64,000 nucleotides of DNA from Verrucomicrobiota bacterium. Lineage in GTDB: Bacteria; Verrucomicrobiota; Verrucomicrobiia; Limisphaerales; J093. Numbering within the stretch: position 1 is the first letter of the stretch; each line of letters opens with the position of its first letter. The DNA lies in the NCBI GenBank assembly GCA_029556615.1, contig JAKQDD010000236.1, forward strand, positions 1-64,000, in the 5' to 3' direction. Below the pieces are notes generated by a model. The model was not told where the DNA came from and did no database searches. It worked only from the letters and a program-made list of their open reading frames with translations. The translations under genes and the position numbers were made by a program. Shown one piece after another: positions 1 through 10,933 of this stretch.

Positions 1-117
1 GAATTCCGGGGGCGGTTTGGGGAGCGGCGGCGGACGGGGGCGCGGCCGATGCGTGGGGTGGCGGCGTTGGGGCACTTGATGACGCTGCGGGACCTGCGGG
101 TGGACGCGGTGGGATAG
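1..117 (+). CDS. possible C-terminal end of an unidentified gene
   Basis: Frame 1 is open from the window edge for 38 codons and ends at a TAG at 115-117. The peptide is Arg/Gly-rich and has no motif I recognise. At this G+C content a short open frame like this can arise by chance, so this is only a candidate for the tail of a gene that begins outside the window. Confidence 0.25.
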   Translation, partial: EFRGRFGERRRTGARPMRGVAALGHLMTLRDLRVDAVG

Positions 118-653
118 GCGAGGAGCCCACCGGCCCGGGAACCCAGAGGACGAACCCATCTTTCACATCGCCAACACTTCGAGATCGGCCGCGGCCGGGG
201 GGGAGGATTGCGCCCATGGGATCCCGACGGGGTCCGCGAACCGGGTCGGAGACCAACCCAGCGACTGTCCTCGGCGGGATGATGAACCGATGAAGCCACG
301 ATGAGCGGGGCTGCAAGGCGCATTGGGTGCGTCGGCCGACTATGAACCTGGCACGCTGTCCAATCCGCATCTTCGCTTGGTGCTGTGTCTCGAACGTCCG
401 CCAGCGGCTACTCCTGGCGAGGCGCGCCTCAGACCGATGCCGCATCCAGTCCAGCGGAACGGTGCCGCAAACAAGGTGACAGACTCATAGTCTCCACACG
501 TGTTCCAAGAGTCGAGGACTCCACGCCTTTTCCCAGACTGCGCTGGGAACATGGGGTTCGCCTGCGGCGAGCAGCAACGCCGGATCGCGCGGGCAACATC
601 GACAACATGTTGGTAGATATTCTCTGACAAGGGGCTAGTGTGGTGCCCTAACC
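118..653. other. gene-poor stretch with a decayed dispersed-repeat copy
   Basis: I see no convincing gene in this interval of roughly 530 bases. The part from about 419 to 522 contains two pieces shared with the intergenic repeats near 8.9-9.1 kb and 14.4-14.6 kb: GAGGCGCGCCTCAGACC at 419-435 and GTCGAGGACTC at 511-521. The order of the pieces matches the copy at 8.9 kb, but the DNA between them has diverged, so this looks like an old copy. The two opposing open frames here are best read as chance. Confidence 0.5.
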
Positions 654-2696
654 ATGCGCGGAGACGAGTTCTTTTCGACCATCGCGAGGCGGCCGCCGTT
701 CACCAAGCTGGCTCCGCGGGTGGCGGCGTTCTTCAAAGACTACTTTGCGCGCGAGAAGGTCATTGCCTTCGGGGACCGGCACGTGGTGAACACGCACTTT
801 CCGCCGTACCCGAGCAGGGCCTTCGACCGGTTGGTTGGGCAATTCGGGCAGTTGGGCGATGCGGGGACGCGCCGGCTCTACTCGGTGACCCTCGCCGTCA
901 CCAACCGGTGCCCGTTCCACTGCTGGCACTGTTACAACGCGGGGCGGAGCACGAAGGACCTGCCCCTGGAAACGCTCGAGCGGTTGGCGTCGGATCTGCA
1001 GGCGCGCGGCGCGGTCATGGTCACGCTCACCGGCGGCGAACCGCTGCTGCGTGAGGATCTGGCGGACCTGGCGGGGGCGTTCGGGCCGGAGTCGTGCCTG
1101 ATCGTGGGCACCACGGGCGAGGGACTGACGCCGGATCGAGCCATCGCGCTGAAACGCCGCGGAGTGTTCGCCGTGGGTATCAGCCTCGACTCGGACCTCG
1201 AAGTCGAGCACGACCGGCTTCGGGGTCGGCGGGGCGCCTTTCGGACGGCTCTCGATGCCCTCGCGGCGGCCCGGAACGCGGGGCTGTACCCGTACGTGGT
1301 CTCGGTGGCCACCCGGGAATTCCTCTCCCGGGATCGGTTCCTCGCGTTCCTGCGGTTTGCGCAGGGTGCCGGCGCGCTCGAAGTGCACCTGCTGGAGCCG
1401 AGTGCGACCGGCCGGTTGGCGGGGCGGACGGATGTGCTGCTGACCGCTTCGGAGCGTCGTCTGTTGTTGGACTACCAGGCGGTGGTGGCGCAGGACGAGA
1501 CGCTGCCCATCCTCTCGTGCTTCGCCTATCTCGAGTCCGCGGAGGCCTTCGGCTGCGGCGCCGGTCTCACGCATCTGTACATTGACGGCAGCGGAGAGGT
1601 GTGCCCGTGCAATCTGGTTCCGCTCTCGTTCGGCAACGTCGGCCGAGAGCCGTTGGACGCGATCCTCGCCCGCATGGGGCGGTGTTTCTGCCGGCCCCGG
1701 CCGGGGTGCGTGGGCACGCTGCTGGCCGGGCGGCTGCCGGCGGCGGCGCTGCCCTTGTCACCGGCGCAGTCGATCGATTTCTGCGAGCGGCACCTGCCGC
1801 GTGTTCATGACTTGCCCCGCTTCTTTCAGCTTCGGGACGGGGCGCGTGGCGCCGAGGTGGGGATGGCCGAGCTGCGAACGGCGTATGACCATGTGCATGA
1901 GGACTACGACGCATTCTGGCTGGTGTCGGCGGCGGACCCGGTGGACCGGCTGATCGGGGGGCTGTCGTGGACCGGGCGCGAGCGGGTGTTCGAGGCGGGC
2001 TGCGGGACGGGCTATGCCACGGCGCAGCTCGCCGCTCGTGCCGCCGAGGTGCTGGCGGTGGATTTGTCCGAGGGGATGCTGGCCAGGGCTTGGGAGCGCC
2101 TGGGGGCGGCGGGTTGCACAAACGTGCGCTTCCGTTGCGGCGACGCGCTGGAGGCGCTGGGGGAGGGCGGCGGGTTTGACCGGGTCTTTTCGAGCTGGGT
2201 GCTGGGGTACATTCCGTTGGCGCCGTTCTTCGAGGCGGCGCGCAAGGCGCTCGTGCCCGACGGGCGGGTGGCGTTCGTCGTGCACAAGGAGAACTCGCCG
2301 AGGGAACCGCTCGAGATCTTCGGTGAGTTGGTGGCTGCGGACCCGGCGATCCTCTTGAAGCGGGTGGCCTTTGATTTCCCGCGGGACGCGGACCAGATCC
2401 GGGCGCTCGCGGCAGCGACGGGATTCGAGATCGAGACGATCGGCGAAGGACAGATTGTGTTCGTCTATGCCACAGCGCAAGGGGTGCTGGATCACCTGCT
2501 GAAGTCGGGTGCCGGGACGGCGTTTCATGACGCGATCGACCCGGCGCGGCGCGAGGCGCTCACCGGGCGGTTTCTCGACGTCCTGACCCGGCGGAACCGG
2601 GGCCGGTCCGGGTTCGAAGTCCGGCACGACTACGTTGCGTGCGTGATGAAACGGGCCGGCCTTCCGTCTACCAAGTCAGCCGCGCCGTCGCGATAG
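654..2696 (+). CDS. radical SAM protein fused to a SAM-dependent methyltransferase
   Basis: This 680-residue protein joins two SAM-using domains. The N-terminal part carries the radical SAM cluster motif CxxxCxxC (Cys86, Cys90, Cys93, in TNRCPFHCWHC), followed by a TGGEPLL strand-loop typical of the family. A Cys-rich stretch around residues 300-360 (CGAG, then CPC, CFC) resembles a SPASM or twitch domain that would bind extra Fe-S clusters. The C-terminal third, from about residue 440, has a class I methyltransferase motif I (FEAGCGTGYA) and an acidic post-motif (LAVDLSEGM). The family normally does radical chemistry on peptides or small molecules, but the substrate cannot be read from the sequence. 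No partner gene lies next to it. Confidence 0.85.
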   Translation: MRGDEFFSTIARRPPFTKLAPRVAAFFKDYFAREKVIAFGDRHVVNTHFPPYPSRAFDRLVGQFGQLGDAGTRRLYSVTLAVTNRCPFHCWHCYNAGRSTKDLPLETLERLASDLQARGAVMVTLTGGEPLLREDLADLAGAFGPESCLIVGTTGEGLTPDRAIALKRRGVFAVGISLDSDLEVEHDRLRGRRGAFRTALDALAAARNAGLYPYVVSVATREFLSRDRFLAFLRFAQGAGALEVHLLEPSATGRLAGRTDVLLTASERRLLLDYQAVVAQDETLPILSCFAYLESAEAFGCGAGLTHLYIDGSGEVCPCNLVPLSFGNVGREPLDAILARMGRCFCRPRPGCVGTLLAGRLPAAALPLSPAQSIDFCERHLPRVHDLPRFFQLRDGARGAEVGMAELRTAYDHVHEDYDAFWLVSAADPVDRLIGGLSWTGRERVFEAGCGTGYATAQLAARAAEVLAVDLSEGMLARAWERLGAAGCTNVRFRCGDALEALGEGGGFDRVFSSWVLGYIPLAPFFEAARKALVPDGRVAFVVHKENSPREPLEIFGELVAADPAILLKRVAFDFPRDADQIRALAAATGFEIETIGEGQIVFVYATAQGVLDHLLKSGAGTAFHDAIDPARREALTGRFLDVLTRRNRGRSGFEVRHDYVACVMKRAGLPSTKSAAPSR

Positions 2697-2755
2697 GCCT
2701 CGCCATCCCAACCCGCGCCTGAGGCAACCACATTCGCGTCAAGCACGACGTGCAC
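2697..2755 (-). pseudogene. truncated PIN-domain (VapC-like) toxin relic
   Basis: Reading the minus strand from a GTG at 2755 gives VHVVLDANVVASGAGW, which matches the N-terminal strand and first catalytic Asp of PIN-domain ribonuclease toxins. The similarity stops after about 20 residues, where the frame runs into the tail of the radical SAM gene on the other strand. The rest of the toxin, with its remaining acidic residues, is missing. The start overlaps the end of the antitoxin-like frame, as expected for a toxin-antitoxin pair, so this appears to be a broken module. Confidence 0.55.
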
Positions 2756-2957
2756 GGTCAAGGTCCTTTCTGACCTGTCGCTGCAGGGCCAGGACTGCCT
2801 CGACGTCCGCCACCGAGGGCCCCGTGAGGGCGCCGGACCTCGTGGACTCGAGCAACCGCAGGTCCGCCTCGATCTCGCGTTGCATCTTCTCGCGGACCAG
2901 GGATCGGAAGTACTCGCTGAGGTTGCCGCAATCCCGTTCGCACGGGGTGCGCATCAT
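2739..2957 (-). CDS. VapB/ParD-like antitoxin remnant
   Basis: This frame of about 72 residues contains LSEYFRSLVREKM, which resembles the helix of ribbon-helix-helix antitoxins, followed by an acidic and basic helical tail. The first ATG at 2957 would leave out the strand that normally precedes this helix. The upstream in-frame residues IRIRIGNSL look like that strand but have no start codon, so the 5' end may also be damaged. Its 3' end overlaps the truncated PIN toxin by 17 nt. Functionally it would neutralise the toxin and repress its own promoter, but with the toxin truncated it is likely non-functional. Confidence 0.45.
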   Translation of the reverse strand: MMRTPCERDCGNLSEYFRSLVREKMQREIEADLRLLESTRSGALTGPSVADVEAVLALQRQVRKDLDRARRA

Positions 2958-2998
2958 CAGTGAATTGCCAATTCGTATTCTAATGGCAAAAAAGAAGT

Positions 2999-3368
2999 AT
3001 GTATGCGCGATTGCTGCGAATGCCCGACCAGAGTGTCTTGCTCTTTGGGCCGCGCGGGGTCGGGAAGACGATCGCGAGGAAGTGCAGCAGGAGGGCTTTG
3101 CGCGGCACATGGGGGCATTTGGGCGGTTCCTGGAAGCGGCCAGCTTCTCGCAGGGATCGGTGTTGAACATGGCGGCGGTCGCTCGCGAGTGCGCGGTGTC
3201 CGCCAAAGTGGCGGAAGGCTACTTTGGCGTTCTGGAGGATCTTCTCATTGCCGTGCGGATTTCCCGGAAGCCAGGGCGTGCTTCGTCCATGCCGGTACTC
3301 GTCGGTGGCACGAACGCGGCATCGACGTGATGCCCGTTGAGGATTGCCTGCGCTCCCTGCGGGAACTC

Positions 3369-3374
<6 letters not shown>
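2999..3374 (+). pseudogene. decayed AAA ATPase of the DUF4143 family
   Basis: From ATG 2999 the plus strand encodes MYARLLRMPDQSVLLFGPRG followed by VGKT, a Walker A motif of the AAA/DUF4143 ATPase family. The frame then fails at a stop near 3166. A second frame resumes with FGRFLEAASFSQGSVLN and VAEGYFGVLEDLLIAVRI, typical of the DUF4143 C-terminal region. A third frame carries a family-like C-terminal end (GIDVMPVEDCLRSL). Intact members have about 400 residues, so most of the ATPase core is deleted and at least two frameshifts are present. The original function is not defined; the family often accompanies mobile DNA. Confidence 0.65.
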
Positions 3375-6533
<3,159 letters not shown>

Positions 6534-6550
6534 GGCTCGGGAGGCGGGGG

Positions 6551-7759
6551 TCAGCGTCCCGCGGACACAGCCGGGGCGGCCTCGATGGCTTGGCCGGTCC
6601 GGATGCCGGCAGGATTGACGACGACGGTATCACCGGCGCTCAAGCCGCTGAGAACCTCGACCCAGTCCTCGCCCCGGCGGCCGGTGGTCACCACACGCTC
6701 GACGGCCGCCCCCTGGACCAGCAGGACCGCCTTCTGGATGCCGGCGAATGTGGTGAGCGCCTTCGACGGTATCACGAGGCCGGGGTCGTCCGCGCGAATC
6801 ACGAGATCCGCCCGCACAAATAGCCCGGGACGAAGTCCGGCGCGATGGGGGATATCCGCCTCGATAGTCAGCATCCGGTCATCGGGGTCGAGCGCTGGCG
6901 CAACGCGGGCGATCCGGCCTTCGTGGGTGTTGGGCTGGCCGTCGACGCGGGCCCGGACGGTCAGGCCGGGCTGGATCAGAGCGGCTTCGCGTTCAGGGAT
7001 CTGGAGGCGAAGGCGGAGCGGGTCCAGCTGGACCAACTCGAGTACCGGCGCTCCGGCGGTAAGATACTCGCCGAGATGAGCCAATCGCTCCTGCACAACG
7101 CCGGGAAAGGGGGCGCGAATCGCCGTGTCCGCCAATTGCTGGCGGGCGAGATCGAGCTCGGCGCGGCGTTGCGCGAGGGTCGCCTGCCGGGTGCGGGCGT
7201 CGATCTGGGCGGTCTGCAGCTTCTCGCGCGCGACGGCGAGCTGGGATTCGGCGGTGTCGAGTTCGGCGTGGGGGGTGATCCCCTCGCGGTGGAGGCGGGT
7301 CAGCCGGTCAACGTTGCGGGAGGCTTCGTCGGCAACGGCCCGCGCCTGGCGCACCTCGGGGACCTGATCAAGGTCTGGAGTGTCGCTTTCGCCCTCGAGG
7401 GGGAGCCCCAGCGCCGCCCGGGCCTGGGCGAGGGCCGCTGTGGCCTGTTGAACGCGGAGCTCGAAATCCCGGGGCTCGATTTGCGCCAGGAGATCCCCGG
7501 GTGCGACCTGGCTGCCGAGGTCGACGGTGAGGCTCTTGAGTCGGCCGGCGACCTTCGTGCTCAAGGTGGCCCGTTCGCGGGCGGCGAGCCAGCCGGTGGC
7601 GGGGGTGATGCGCTCGAGCGGTCGGAGGGCGGCGCGTTCGACCTGAACGGGGCGTGGGGCGGCGCTGACCGGACGTGGGGGAGGGGTCGCGGGGCGTCCC
7701 GGGAGCGTGGTGCTGCCGGCCCATCCGAGGCCGCACACAACGCAGAGCCAACAGCGCAT
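6551..7759 (-). CDS. RND efflux periplasmic adaptor (membrane fusion protein)
   Basis: The product is the periplasmic adaptor that links the downstream RND permease to an outer-membrane channel. From ATG 7759 the protein begins with a hydrophobic export signal (MRCWLCVVCGLGWAG), followed by a Pro-rich linker. The barrel-sandwich halves flank a long coiled coil rich in Ala, Gln and Arg, and the C-terminal part has the expected beta-barrel segments. An ATG at 7813 would add 18 residues in front of the signal and seems less likely. The permease starts 17 nt after the stop, so the two form an operon. The gene is divergent from the kinase at 7867. Confidence 0.9.
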   Translation of the reverse strand: MRCWLCVVCGLGWAGSTTLPGRPATPPPRPVSAAPRPVQVERAALRPLERITPATGWLAARERATLSTKVAGRLKSLTVDLGSQVAPGDLLAQIEPRDFELRVQQATAALAQARAALGLPLEGESDTPDLDQVPEVRQARAVADEASRNVDRLTRLHREGITPHAELDTAESQLAVAREKLQTAQIDARTRQATLAQRRAELDLARQQLADTAIRAPFPGVVQERLAHLGEYLTAGAPVLELVQLDPLRLRLQIPEREAALIQPGLTVRARVDGQPNTHEGRIARVAPALDPDDRMLTIEADIPHRAGLRPGLFVRADLVIRADDPGLVIPSKALTTFAGIQKAVLLVQGAAVERVVTTGRRGEDWVEVLSGLSAGDTVVVNPAGIRTGQAIEAAPAVSAGR

Positions 7760-7866
7760 GCCGTAAATGCTGGAGAGACGAAGTGGAGGGCACAAGGAGA
7801 AAAGCTGCCTCAAAGCTGTTGCGGTGAAGGCTTGATGCCGGAACGAATCATGCTAACAATCTGGTT
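7760..7866. promoter_or_regulatory. divergent intergenic region between efflux operon and kinase
   Basis: This gap of 107 nt separates two divergently transcribed units and must hold promoters for both, unless the adaptor starts at the upstream ATG. I could not pick out convincing promoter boxes or an operator by eye. Confidence 0.35.
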
Positions 7867-8886
7867 GTGAGCGAGGACGCCAACGGCGAACGCCGGCAGT
7901 TGCGCATGGTGAGTTGTCCCGGATGCGGGGCGAAGCTGTTCCTGAGTGCGGATCTGCCGCCGTTGAGCACCAGCCCCTGCAGCAAGTGCGGCGGGCCGGT
8001 GATGATCCCGATGCGACTGCGCCAGTTCGAATTGCGGGCGCCGATCGGTTCCGGGGGGATGGGGACGGTGTATCGGGCGTTCGACATCACCTTGGAGCGG
8101 GAGGTGGCGGTCAAGCTCATGAAGCGGGAGCTGCAGCAGGACAGCCGGGCCCTCGAGGGATTCTATCGCGAGGCCCGATCCTGCGCCCGGCTGAACCACA
8201 CGAACATCATCCACTTGTACACCTTTGACGATTACGAAGGTCAACTCTACCTGGTAATGGAGTTGGCCGACCGCGGCAGTCTGGACGGGCGGATCGAATC
8301 GGGTCCGGTGCCGGAGCTCGAAGTGCTGGATGTGGGGATCAAGGTGGCGTCGGCGCTCGATCTGGCGTTGAAGCACGGGCTTCTGCACCGGGATATCAAA
8401 CCGGGCAACATCCTCTTCAATGACGAAGGCGAGCCGAAGCTGGTGGATTTCGGCCTCGCCCGCGGCACGGATGCCGAATCGGAGCATGACGGCACCGTGT
8501 GGGGCACGCCCTACTACATCGCCCCGGAGAAGATCCGCCGGGAGCGGGAGGATTTTCTCTCGGACATGTACAGTCTGGCGGGGACGCTCTACCATGCCGT
8601 GACGCAGCGTGTGCCGTTCGAGGCGCCAACGGTCGAGGAGGTGCTGGCGGCGCACGTTCACGTGCAGGTCACGCCTCCCAACCAGGTGTTGCCGGACGTG
8701 AGCCAGCCCACGAGCGACGCGCTGGTCCGCGCGCTGGCGAAGCAGCCTGCGGAGCGCTTCGCCAGCTACGACGACTTCATCATGGCCCTGACGGCCGCGC
8801 GCAGTCAGTACCTGGTGAACCGGTTCGTCACCCGAACGCCCCCGACGGCGCGGGGCGGGATGTTGAAAAACCTGTTTCGACGCTAA
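7867..8886 (+). CDS. serine/threonine protein kinase with N-terminal zinc ribbon
   Basis: The protein is a Hanks-type kinase of 339 residues that phosphorylates Ser/Thr on unknown targets. It starts at GTG 7867. An N-terminal zinc ribbon (Cys17, Cys20, Cys38, Cys41) is followed by the kinase domain: Gly loop GSGGMG, VAVKLMK with the ATP-binding Lys, HRDIKPGN catalytic loop, DFGLA magnesium loop and an APE-like APEK. All key catalytic residues are present. There is no membrane helix or extracellular sensor domain, unlike many bacterial kinases of this kind, so it should be cytoplasmic. It stands alone, without an adjoining phosphatase gene. Confidence 0.9.
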   Translation: MSEDANGERRQLRMVSCPGCGAKLFLSADLPPLSTSPCSKCGGPVMIPMRLRQFELRAPIGSGGMGTVYRAFDITLEREVAVKLMKRELQQDSRALEGFYREARSCARLNHTNIIHLYTFDDYEGQLYLVMELADRGSLDGRIESGPVPELEVLDVGIKVASALDLALKHGLLHRDIKPGNILFNDEGEPKLVDFGLARGTDAESEHDGTVWGTPYYIAPEKIRREREDFLSDMYSLAGTLYHAVTQRVPFEAPTVEEVLAAHVHVQVTPPNQVLPDVSQPTSDALVRALAKQPAERFASYDDFIMALTAARSQYLVNRFVTRTPPTARGGMLKNLFRR

Positions 8887-8920
8887 GGGGCCCCAAGATT
8901 GAACCACTCAGAGTCGGTCT

Positions 8921-9112
8921 GAGCACTCCGAGCGAGGCGCGCCTCAGACCCAGCCAAGTCCGCGATCCCATGGAGCTTCCCCGCCTTTCCGGACCCTCTC
9001 TTCCGCGCCCCGCCAATGTAGAGTCCTCGACGGAAGGTGGGGAGGCCTGGAACAGCAGAGACCCGAACTTGACCTAATCGCATCGACTTGCACAAGTCGA
9101 GGACTCTGGGGG
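8921..9112. repeat. dispersed intergenic repeat, copy 1
   Basis: This segment of about 190 bp aligns end to end with the reverse complement of 14397-14586, with many shared blocks such as AAGTCCGCGATCCCATG and TGTAGAGTCCTCGACGGAAG. It contains an inner inverted repeat: AGAGTCCTCGAC at 9020-9031 and GTCGAGGACTCT at 9096-9107. No gene is encoded in it. The structure resembles a non-autonomous, palindrome-ended intergenic element. Confidence 0.75.
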
Positions 9113-9126
9113 TGCTGCGCCTGCGG

Positions 9127-9846
9127 CTATTTCAGGCCGGCCAGTCGCTCACGCCAGAGCTTGTAGAGCGCGACCGTGGCGCGCACGTCCCGCAGGCAAT
9201 ACTCGGCGATCTCTCGGTGACGTCCCTCGGCGACGAGCTGGCTGACGTCGCTGCCGGTGACGCCGTGGCTTTTGGGGGACTCGATCCCGAACGCTTTGCA
9301 GTAGAAATCCAGGTTGAACCGGCGCGCGGCGCCCTCGCGGCCGCTGACGCCGTAGAATGTCAGCTGTTCCGCGAGATCGCAGTGGGGTTCGGTGGTGTAC
9401 CGGTAGCCCAGCCAGTCACGCCGGGAGATGGCGACACCCAGGACGGCGGAGCGGAGGTAGAGGAAGGGGACGTCGAAGCCGCGACCGTTGAAAGTGACCA
9501 CGTGGTCGTAGTGCCGCGCCACATCCCAGAAGGCAGTCAGCAGTTCCGCTTCGTCCATGCACGAGACCCTCTCGACGGTCGCTGACTCCTCGGCAGCCTC
9601 CTCGAAGTCCGGGGCGATGTAGAGAACCTGGCCGCGGCTGGTCTCGGCGTTGAGCATGCCGACGCAGACGACTTGGGCGGTCAGGGGCCAGAGGTTCAGC
9701 TGCTGCTGGATCTCAGCCCGCCGGGTCGCCTTGGCCGGTTCATCGGGCAGACGCTCCGCCTCCCGGAAGAGGAACTCCCACTGGGCATCGTCGAACTGTT
9801 CTCTCGGGAGTGCGGAAGTCTCGATGTCAAAAACGAGGACGGCCAT
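9127..9846 (-). CDS. predicted 3'-5' exonuclease of the DEDD (PolB-exo-like) superfamily
   Basis: This 239-residue protein has the RNase H-like exonuclease core. Motif I is LVFDIETSALP near the N-terminus, motif II is VVTFNGRGFDVPFL in the middle, and a DEDDy-type C-terminal block is YCLRDVRATVALY. It lacks a polymerase domain, so it is a stand-alone nuclease that would remove nucleotides from 3' ends of DNA or RNA. The family matches the predicted exonuclease group similar to the PolB exonuclease domain. A hairpin and a tiny Lys-rich ORF lie just upstream on the same strand. Its role in repair or RNA turnover is not known. Confidence 0.85.
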   Translation of the reverse strand: MAVLVFDIETSALPREQFDDAQWEFLFREAERLPDEPAKATRRAEIQQQLNLWPLTAQVVCVGMLNAETSRGQVLYIAPDFEEAAEESATVERVSCMDEAELLTAFWDVARHYDHVVTFNGRGFDVPFLYLRSAVLGVAISRRDWLGYRYTTEPHCDLAEQLTFYGVSGREGAARRFNLDFYCKAFGIESPKSHGVTGSDVSQLVAEGRHREIAEYCLRDVRATVALYKLWRERLAGLK

Positions 9847-9867
9847 GGACGGAGGGGATGAAAACGA

Positions 9868-9924
9868 ATCAACTCCAGGCGCGCCCCACCGCCTCTCAGC
9901 GGCCGGACATCACCTGGAGTTGAT
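9868..9924 (-). terminator. stem-loop between the Lys-rich mini-ORF and the exonuclease gene
   Basis: ATCAACTCCAGG at 9868-9879 pairs perfectly with CCTGGAGTTGAT at 9913-9924 to give a 12-bp stem around a G+C-rich loop of 33 nt. On the minus strand it lies after the mini-ORF stop (9948) and before the exonuclease start (9846). It has only a weak T run after it, so it may be a terminator, an attenuator or an RNA-processing site. Confidence 0.45.
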
Positions 9925-9947
9925 CAAGGGTTACACTCGAGGCTGCC

Positions 9948-9998
9948 TTACTTCTTCTTCTTGGCGCTCTTCTTGGCTGCTTTCTTTTTCGCGGGCAC
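9948..9998 (-). CDS. 16-residue Lys/Ala-rich peptide
   Basis: A GTG at 9998 opens a frame of 16 codons ending in TAA. The product is MPAKKKAAKKSAKKKK, nine Lys among 16 residues, like the tail of histone H1-type or other nucleic-acid-binding proteins. A very strong ribosome binding site (AGGAGGTG, 10013-10006) lies 7 nt upstream, far better than those of most genes nearby, which is the main reason to believe it is translated. It has its own leader of about 110 nt downstream of the VC0807-like gene. Function is unknown; DNA or RNA binding would be a guess from charge. Confidence 0.5.
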   Translation of the reverse strand: MPAKKKAAKKSAKKKK

Positions 9999-10111
9999 GT
10001 TGATTCACCTCCTATCCTTGGTTGGTTGTTACGCCGCAAAGTAGTAATCAGGCATTTCGGTTGCGCTTCAGATGGTAGCTGCGTGGAGAATGCGCCACTC
10101 GCAAACGCATT

Positions 10112-10933
10112 TCAACCATTTGTTTCATCAACAGCGATTTTTTTTTGTAAATCACTTTCGGGAGCTGCGGTCACGGATGAAGGGTCGGGCGAGCGATCGG
10201 GCTTCGCCGGGCGCGTCGGCGACGGATGGAAAAGCTCCGCGCCCGTGAGCCCCGTGAGCGCTTCGACGCCGCGCAGCAGTCGGAACAGCGCGTAGAAAAT
10301 CATCGCCGAGCAGGGGATTATGGTGCCGGGCCAGCTCCAGAACTGCAGCTTGGCGAGCTGGCGATTGAAGGCCTCCGTGCCTGACTCCGAGGGCAGCAGC
10401 CAGAACGCGAGCAGGAAATTCACGATCGCGCTCACGAGGAACGAGGCGGCCAGCATCCACGAAGCCGATACCAGCAGACGGTCGAAGGCGGGGACCGCCG
10501 CCCGCGCTTCGAGCGCCGACTGGATGCGCGCGGTGTCGAGCACCTGATCGTTGTAAAGGAGGGTGCGGACGAGCGGTTGGCGGGTGCGCAGCGACAGCGG
10601 AACAGCCAGGCCGAGGATCAGCGGCAGGGTCGCCTCCTTCACCGCGAACCACAAACCGCTCATCTTCATCAGGCCAAGCCCGCCGCTGGCCATCGTGCTG
10701 ACCACGCCCAGCAGGGAAAGAACGTTCCAGGTCCTGCGCCGGATGAGGTCATAGACCCCATAGCCCAGCGGGAACACCAGGGCGGCAATCAAGCCCCAGG
10801 TGGGGCCAAGCAGCCGCTCGCGGCTCGCGACGCTGAGAATCACCGCCGGCAGCGCCGCGTTGAACAGGAGGTTCAGCCAGAGGCTCTCCCGCGGAACCGC
10901 CGGGCGCGAAGGGGTCGAAGGCGTCGGGTTCAT
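10112..10933 (-). CDS. VC0807-family integral membrane protein
   Basis: The 273-residue product has six or so hydrophobic segments, with the first at LWLNLLFNAALPAVIL, and a charged, Pro-rich C-terminal tail. The arrangement matches the poorly characterised VC0807 family of inner-membrane proteins; no transport substrate is known. The frame is open far upstream to 11596, but the ATG at 10933 overlaps the stop of the ROK gene by 4 nt (ATGA), which strongly supports that start and indicates translational coupling with the sugar kinase. Confidence 0.75.
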   Translation of the reverse strand: MNPTPSTPSRPAVPRESLWLNLLFNAALPAVILSVASRERLLGPTWGLIAALVFPLGYGVYDLIRRRTWNVLSLLGVVSTMASGGLGLMKMSGLWFAVKEATLPLILGLAVPLSLRTRQPLVRTLLYNDQVLDTARIQSALEARAAVPAFDRLLVSASWMLAASFLVSAIVNFLLAFWLLPSESGTEAFNRQLAKLQFWSWPGTIIPCSAMIFYALFRLLRGVEALTGLTGAELFHPSPTRPAKPDRSPDPSSVTAAPESDLQKKIAVDETNG

